Below the pieces are notes generated by a model. It was given only the letters and a program-made list of their open reading frames with translations. It searched no databases and was not told where the DNA came from. From assembly GCA_029948255.1 (NCBI GenBank), contig JALIZF010001869.1:558001-622000 (forward strand): DNA of 64,000 nt, given 5' to 3'. The stretch is from Telmatactis stephensoni (lineage: Eukaryota; Cnidaria; Anthozoa; Actiniaria; Isophelliidae). Positions within the stretch are counted from its first letter, which is position 1. The number at the start of each line of letters is the position of its first letter. Of this stretch, positions 59,847 through 64,000 are shown one piece after another. The translations under genes were made by a program, and so were the position numbers.

Positions 59847-62696
59847 CGATCGATCGATCGATCGATTCGATCGTCCCAGAGCAGTACCCAACCGTTTACA
59901 ATTTTGAAATTAAATATTTAACAAATTTTAAAACAAAACATGGAAAATCAAAGTCGATCGATAAACATTACTTAAAAAATTACAAAACTTTTAATTAAGA
60001 AAACTGATGTAAATAAAAATAAATAAATTGATGTCAAAGAATCTGATATAGAAGATTGTTACTTCAGAACGTATACAAAATCGAAAAGCGTCATTCATAC
60101 AATAAGAGTAAGGTAATTTCCTTGTTTTAGGTGTATCATCTAGAAGACACAGACACAGATTCAGATGGAGACCAAGCAGATATGAATCCACGTTGAAAGA
60201 CCGTAAAGTTCTAGGTGACGTTGAAAAACAGCCACTTGGTAAGTATTGAAAACCCTGCTGAAAAAATACAATTGCTAGAAACAGGTTCTTGGATCCAAGG
60301 GAGAATGGGTATGTGTTCAATGAGTTCAATGTATATCCTTGAAATTGACCCTATGTAAGAGCACAAATATGTCTAAAACCATAAAAGGTAAAGAACCTTG
60401 TTTAACGTCGGTAGTTTCTTTATCTGAGCTACTCTTCAAGGAAGCCGACGGTGCGCTCATTTTACCCCCCTCTCTCTCCATCAGTGCTCCGTTTTAAGGG
60501 TTTTTAAAGCTACTTAAAGCTACACGGAAAGGAAAGAAGTCGAAACAAGAATGCGAGGTCAGGACTGGGGATGAAACAACTTAGTTAACCTTATACACTA
60601 AAGAACTTCACTTACTGATAGAAGCATTCGAAGAATTTCTCTGTAACTGTAATTCAGTTTCTTTCTCCTGGTGTATCTGTTTGTCTATCTTTAAAGAGCT
60701 TATTTTGTATCTTACAGATGTTAATCATTTTGGGTCTGCCTTTAACAAAACCATGAGAGCAAGACATCCCTTAGGTAAGAGGAATTCCCCTGTTTTAAGG
60801 CTGGGCTTGTATCCAATTCGTACTAGCTATAGCTATAGTGAGTCGAGTGATTATTTGGAAAATACTTAATGTAGAGGTAGTGTGTGAGAGAGTATAGTGT
60901 CCCCCAATTAGTGCGCAAGCGCTAGAAGACTTGGACACTTAAATAAACAGTTATTATTATTATTATTATAATGACTTACCATCAACGCAGCGAAATGGCC
61001 AACAAATCCTTTCGTTTCCGCATTTTGTCTTCTAGTTTTCATTAAACAACTCAAATTAAAACCGTACAACAACCTAAACTGAACAAACAAACCAAAATTA
61101 CCAGCTAACTAAACTTCAATCCGAACAACTTATTTTCATTACCGACCATCCAAGCGCCACTCATTGTACCCAACGAAACTCAATTCCAAAATTAGCCAAC
61201 AACACCCATCAGTCAACCGCCGACGCACACTTACCCCGACTTTAACCAATTTTGACATTACTGTATACCAAGCGAAGTCACAGCAGTGTCCAATTAAACA
61301 CGTCAACAATGAATAGCTGATAGTTAGCTAGTTACACGTCAGAAACTCTGAACAAAGGATTCAGATCGAGGCTACTGTGCACGTTTCTGTATATTTCTTG
61401 TACTTTTTGCCCCATAGTGTAACTCCAATACGTGCTATTAGTGTTTGCTATAGTTTTACATATAGTATATATACATAGTTTCATAAAATTCTTTTTTAAA
61501 TTGAGATGTACAACATTATAAAGGTTTCTTCAGTATTGGTTGTTGGCGAGATCAACCAGAAAGAGCTCTAACAAGTCTAGAAGGGATCTTTCCCATTTTG
61601 GATGGCAACGACTATATGCGGCGTAAGTACGCCATCAGGAAATGCGCTCAAGTGGCACGTGTTCAGGGATTCCCAGCATTCGCCATAGAAAATGGCGGTC
61701 ATTGCTTAGCAGGCAAGAATGTTTTACAGACGTACTCGATGTATGGTCCTTCAAGAGGTTGTAAAAGAGATGGGAGAGGAGGACCTTGGAGTATGGAGGT
61801 TTATAAATTCACAGGTGAGATTACAAATGTTAGAAGTAAGTTTTTAAGGGGCAAGGAAGTCTTGGTGTTTCTTAGATTCCATTTCAAACAGAAGAAAGGT
61901 CTTTTAGCGGAATACAGTCTTTGAATATAAATTTCATAGCTTGAAAAACAGTTTTTATTGCGGTCTTTCCATTCTTCTTCTTCCTCCATACCGGGACTGG
62001 AGTACTTAAGTAGCTGAAATTACGAGGCAACGCGTCACATTTGACTGTCAAAGGTTTTTAATAGTCTTCTGTTTATGTCCTTCTGATGGTATCTGTCTAT
62101 TCCTGTATTCGAATCCCAGAGGTATTCCAATGGGAAAGGGCGGGGATATTCGTCGTACCTTTTAGGGTTAAAATCAAGGATCTGGTACCTTTTAGGGTGT
62201 TTTAGATTAGACTTTAATGGAGCACCAGAGACTAAGCTGGTACCTTTTAAGGGCGTTTTTCGTTAAATGAAATATCTAAAACCAGCATTACAGATACGAT
62301 TTTTAATCGTAGGACTTTTGTCTATTAAGCTCATTGATAAAGGAGATCTGATTTCATTATTTGGATTCTTAGGCAATTATTTGTTTTTGGATTAGTACCT
62401 TTTAGGAGTAAAACTCAATTACTGCCACGCCCACCAGGATCAGACTCAGGTACCTTTTAGGGGTCATTTTGAAAATTTTCCGACAAGGATCCCACCCTCT
62501 TATATATAAGCCCCCGGGGTTCGACTCCTATAACTTATCCATGACTATAATACTAACAACAATTGATTTGATTCCATTCTTAGTAATCTCAAAAAACCCC
62601 AAGAACCGCAGGGGAGACATCTTACGAGCAATAGATCCTGATGAAGTAAAGAATATTTTTTACAAAGGAAATGATGAAACAATGATCGAACAATAA
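50474..62696 (+). CDS. Secreted multi-domain protein: basic N-terminus, GLSN repeats, coiled coil, C-terminal GCW...GGPW Cys-rich domain
   Basis: Proposed exons: 50474-50534 (signal peptide, MNYSTTIALLLWLGCFGLLQ), 51188-52420, 52762-52976, 53663-53960, 54512-54652, about 55476-55728, 55937-55975, 56764-56805, 57478-57550, 60131-60238, 60718-60774, 61524-61814, 62584-62696. Most boundaries are phase 1 and agree. After the signal peptide comes a His/Lys-rich segment, a Gly/Ser-rich region, the GLSN repeat (51650-51995), Gln/Gly-rich sequence, a Lys/Leu/Glu coiled coil (exon 4) and further acidic/basic charged exons. Exon 12 encodes an extracellular domain with GCWRDQPERAL, KCAQVA and GGPWSMEVY. 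Three points are uncertain: the 5' edge of exon 2, entry into exon 6 (55476), and the junction 57550/60131, whose phases disagree. Function unknown; an extracellular matrix or mucus protein is a guess from composition. Confidence 0.75.
50749..50848 (+). other. Possible alternative exon between exons 1 and 2 of the GLSN gene
   Basis: After AATGTAG, an open stretch in the right entry phase encodes AGVGVHAQLGSYVRLFDN through YYYKKCPP before TAA. It could be an alternative short terminal exon, or could splice onward at CC/GTAATT. Support is only phase and openness. Confidence 0.25.
51650..51995 (+). repeat. Coding GLSN/SLSN tandem repeat
   Basis: A 12-nt basic unit (Ser/Leu-Ser-Asn-Gly/Ser type) is arranged in 24-nt pairs (SNGLSNSL). 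A 72-nt higher-order block (GLTNSFSNGLSNSLSNGLSN...) is duplicated at about 51726-51868. The minus-strand open frames over it are artefacts of the period. Confidence 0.95.
52466..52606. mobile_element. MITE family A, copy 5
   Basis: TAGAGTGGATTTCGTATGAC at the left and CATACGAAAACCGCTTTA at the right. It sits in the intron right after exon 2 of the GLSN gene. Confidence 0.85.
53352..53474. mobile_element. GTTAGTGCTAA-family fold-back repeat
   Basis: GGTTAGCGCTAACTAA at the left and TTAGCACTAAACTAACCCA at the right. Related copies lie at 1372-1476, 9872-9970 and 14740-14868. Confidence 0.75.
54812..55220 (+). mobile_element. SINE copy 2, diverged
   Basis: The head TGGCCGAGTTGGCCGC...GAGAGGTCCC resembles the copy-1 tRNA-like head. 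The tail CCCTTAAAACGGA...GGGGGTAAAG.GCGC matches the inverted copy at 60.4-60.6 kb. Internal boundaries are approximate. Confidence 0.5.
55261..55424. mobile_element. MITE family A, copy 6
   Basis: TAGAGCAGTTTTCGTATGAG at the left and CAGTCATACAAAAACTACTC at the right, with internal CGAAATTCCTACCGTAACCG. It ends about 50 bp before the acceptor of exon 6 of the GLSN gene. Confidence 0.85.
57072..57250. mobile_element. Second copy of the TTGCGCGCAAC-type element
   Basis: Shares GGACACACAATGTAAC, GCAACATTGCACACAACACAGT and AGAAGTAGAAGTTGATC with 43444-43953. No insertion is visible in this copy. Confidence 0.6.
58065..58470. repeat. Minisatellite, 44-54 bp unit (TTACGCTACACTACGTTTACATAGAACG...)
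   Basis: About seven to eight units, each containing GCTACACTACGTTTACATAG followed by AACGTTAC and a variable TTTACATTAC spacer. Length variants differ by loss of one spacer. It lies in the long intron between exons 9 and 10 of the GLSN gene. Confidence 0.92.
58585..58820. mobile_element. Probable fold-back element
   Basis: CCTAGCTCCCAGA at the left resembles the complement of TCTGGGAGCGAGG at the right, and GGAACATGTTCCGG pairs with CGGAACAAGTTCC inside. The arms are imperfect. Confidence 0.5.
58978..59587. mobile_element. TIR element with an internal TTACTACG satellite
   Basis: About 95-bp inverted ends start ATATACACTCACGAAATAG and run through AACCTTCATAGACAATAAAA and ATTAATGAGTAGTGATTGTA. 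They bracket about 410 bp of degenerate 9-bp units (ACTACGNTT, ACTACNCCT). The arms have one internal divergence near 59550. Confidence 0.92.
59786..59866. repeat. (GATT)n/(GATC)n compound microsatellite
   Basis: About 14 GATT units followed by about five GATC units in the same GLSN-gene intron. Confidence 0.95.
60405..60590 (-). mobile_element. SINE copy 3, inverted
   Basis: On the minus strand: TTGTTTCGACTTCTTTCC, GTGTAGCTTTAA, CCCTTAAAACGGAGCACTGA, then GGGGGGTAAAATGAGCGCAC. Matches copies 1 and 2. It lies in the intron between exons 10 and 11 of the GLSN gene. Confidence 0.65.
62140..62465. repeat. GGTACCTTTTAGGG-bearing repeat
   Basis: The phrase GTACCTTTTAGG or a close variant occurs about five times (near 62155, 62190, 62240, 62394 and 62450) at irregular spacing, in the last intron of the GLSN gene. 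Confidence 0.7.
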
Positions 62697-63510
62697 ATGT
62701 TACATGAACCTTGGAAACCATTAGAAAGATCACTCAAGAGATTTGGTCAAAACTGAAGATCTGTTCTCGAAAAGTTGTAAGACTCACAGTGGATCACTGA
62801 GGAATCCTAGTTGTCAGTGAGAACTTGAAATACTGGGGAAGACTGTTCTTTCTCTTAATTATATCACTTAATAGTTCGTTACCCACGTTTTATACTTAAC
62901 CGTATACATAATCGTTTTTTGAGAATTTCCACTGTCACAATGTTATAAACCGAGAAAAACAAAAGACGATATAGTGAGAAGAATTGTGGTAGTCTCTTAG
63001 ACTAAGGTTGACTTAAATGAACGGTATTTGCTCACTTAAAGAAACAAGTTTTCAGAAAACAGTGAGCTTATAGACGTGATAAAATCTTGTTTTGAAATTC
63101 TATTTTCAAACTTTTTCGGAGTACTGCAGAGGGTGCGTTGATCCCGGGATGAGTTTAGTCGCCATGTCCTATGTCGTTCTTTTCTTGTTGTTTACACGAT
63201 TTTCGTGTGAGACGTTTTCGCTCCAGTACGCTGTTTCCCTGTCTTCCTCAGAGAGACGAAATTTTATCTCTCAACGAAATAAAATGATCCTCATAATCCA
63301 TAATTATTAGTTTTGTTTACAAATGCTCGTCAGAAACCTGTCTAAAGATCGAATGTCCGAACTTGGTTGCCGTGTTTACAGTGTTAAGCCTGGTTTTAAT
63401 TTCACTAGCGATACAAGCATAAGCTGCAGATTCACTAGCTGATGTACTGCTCATGAGCAGTTCTTGTCTTTTAACTAGCAGCATAAGTACGTACAGACTC
63501 GGTAATTATC

Positions 63511-63598
63511 AGTGTACTGCTCATTACACAGGAAACCCATAGTGTACTGCTCATTACACAGGAAACCCATAGTGTACTGCTCATTACACAGGAAACCC
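63511..63598. repeat. 30-bp tandem repeat x3 in the GLSN-gene 3' UTR
   Basis: Three near-exact units of AGTGTACTGCTCATTACACA plus GGAAACCCAT. A half-copy (TGTACTGCTCATGAGCAG) lies near 63443. Confidence 0.9.
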
Positions 63599-63678
63599 GG
63601 AAAGATGACTAAGGAGGAGGAGCTACGCTTTCTGATGAGTATAGGCATCACTGATCTTCAATTATAAAATAGTTTTGA

Positions 63679-63694
63679 AATAAAACAAAATAAA
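63679..63694 (+). terminator. Poly(A) signals of the GLSN gene
   Basis: Two AATAAA hexamers (63679-63684 and 63689-63694), about 985 bp beyond the stop. Another AATAAA overlaps the stop codon at 62693. Confidence 0.55.
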
Positions 63695-64000
63695 AATGGC
63701 TTATCGAGGTTTTTGACTCGTTCTATTTTAATCAAATTCACGGGGATGTATCGAAGAAACAGTATTGTAAAGTGAGAGCTTTTAGTATTTGTATACTGTA
63801 GTATTCAACCTTGAACAGCAGGTACCAAACACTGGGTACCTGCCCTCAACGAGATGAGACTCAACTGTTCCTTAATTGAGAACATCAGCTTCAACACAAG
63901 CCGAGAGACGTGAAAAAGAAAGTCAAAAACGACATTTCGAAGTTTAAAATGAATATTAGGACTGTTTATTTAAGCTGTCTTATCATTCTCGTCGTATTTC

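Overview
This is eukaryotic DNA, almost certainly from an anthozoan cnidarian; a stony coral is my best guess. The evidence is AT-rich sequence, short exons with canonical GT/AG introns, animal gene families (TBCC, YLPM1, SRCR and uromodulin-type domains), a coral/anemone-style secreted Cys-rich domain, and a dense population of small fold-back (MITE-like) elements. No bacterial operons, CRISPR arrays, rRNA genes or intact tRNA genes were seen. The species assignment is inference.

Region 1 (1-19 kb) holds a divergent housekeeping pair. TBCC (tubulin-folding cofactor C, 2 exons, minus strand, 1975-3468) and YLPM1 (18 exons, plus strand, 3610-18202) start only 141 bp apart and share one promoter that contains a perfect CRE palindrome. 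The YLPM1 model stays in phase across all introns except for one net +1 shift inside exon 8. It carries an unexpected pair of Nab2/ZC3H14-type CCCH zinc fingers.

Region 2 (19-31.5 kb) has no convincing gene. It holds fold-back elements, a near-perfect 83-bp-arm palindrome, a retroposed transcript fragment with poly(A) tail and 12-bp target duplication, and short tandem repeats.

Region 3 (31.6-42.9 kb, minus strand) is one secreted-protein gene. The order is signal peptide, SRCR domain, seven tandem 10-Cys uromodulin-type (D8C/D10C) domains each joined by a Thr/Pro linker, and a terminal SRCR domain. The D8C domains lie in a nearly identical 1082-bp genomic tandem array. All internal exons are phase 1-1, so copy number can change without breaking the frame. 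The last D8C copy has a 1-nt insertion that creates a stop. A decoy or pattern-recognition role is inferred from the domains.

Region 4 (43-50.4 kb) is intergenic and rich in nested or fold-back elements, with one tRNA-derived SINE. Region 5 (50.4-63.7 kb, plus strand) is a second secreted-protein gene of about 13 exons. It has a signal peptide, a basic His/Lys segment, a Gly-Leu-Ser-Asn repeat domain, coiled-coil and charged segments, and a C-terminal GCW...GGPW Cys-rich domain. Two of its splice junctions could not be resolved by reading alone.
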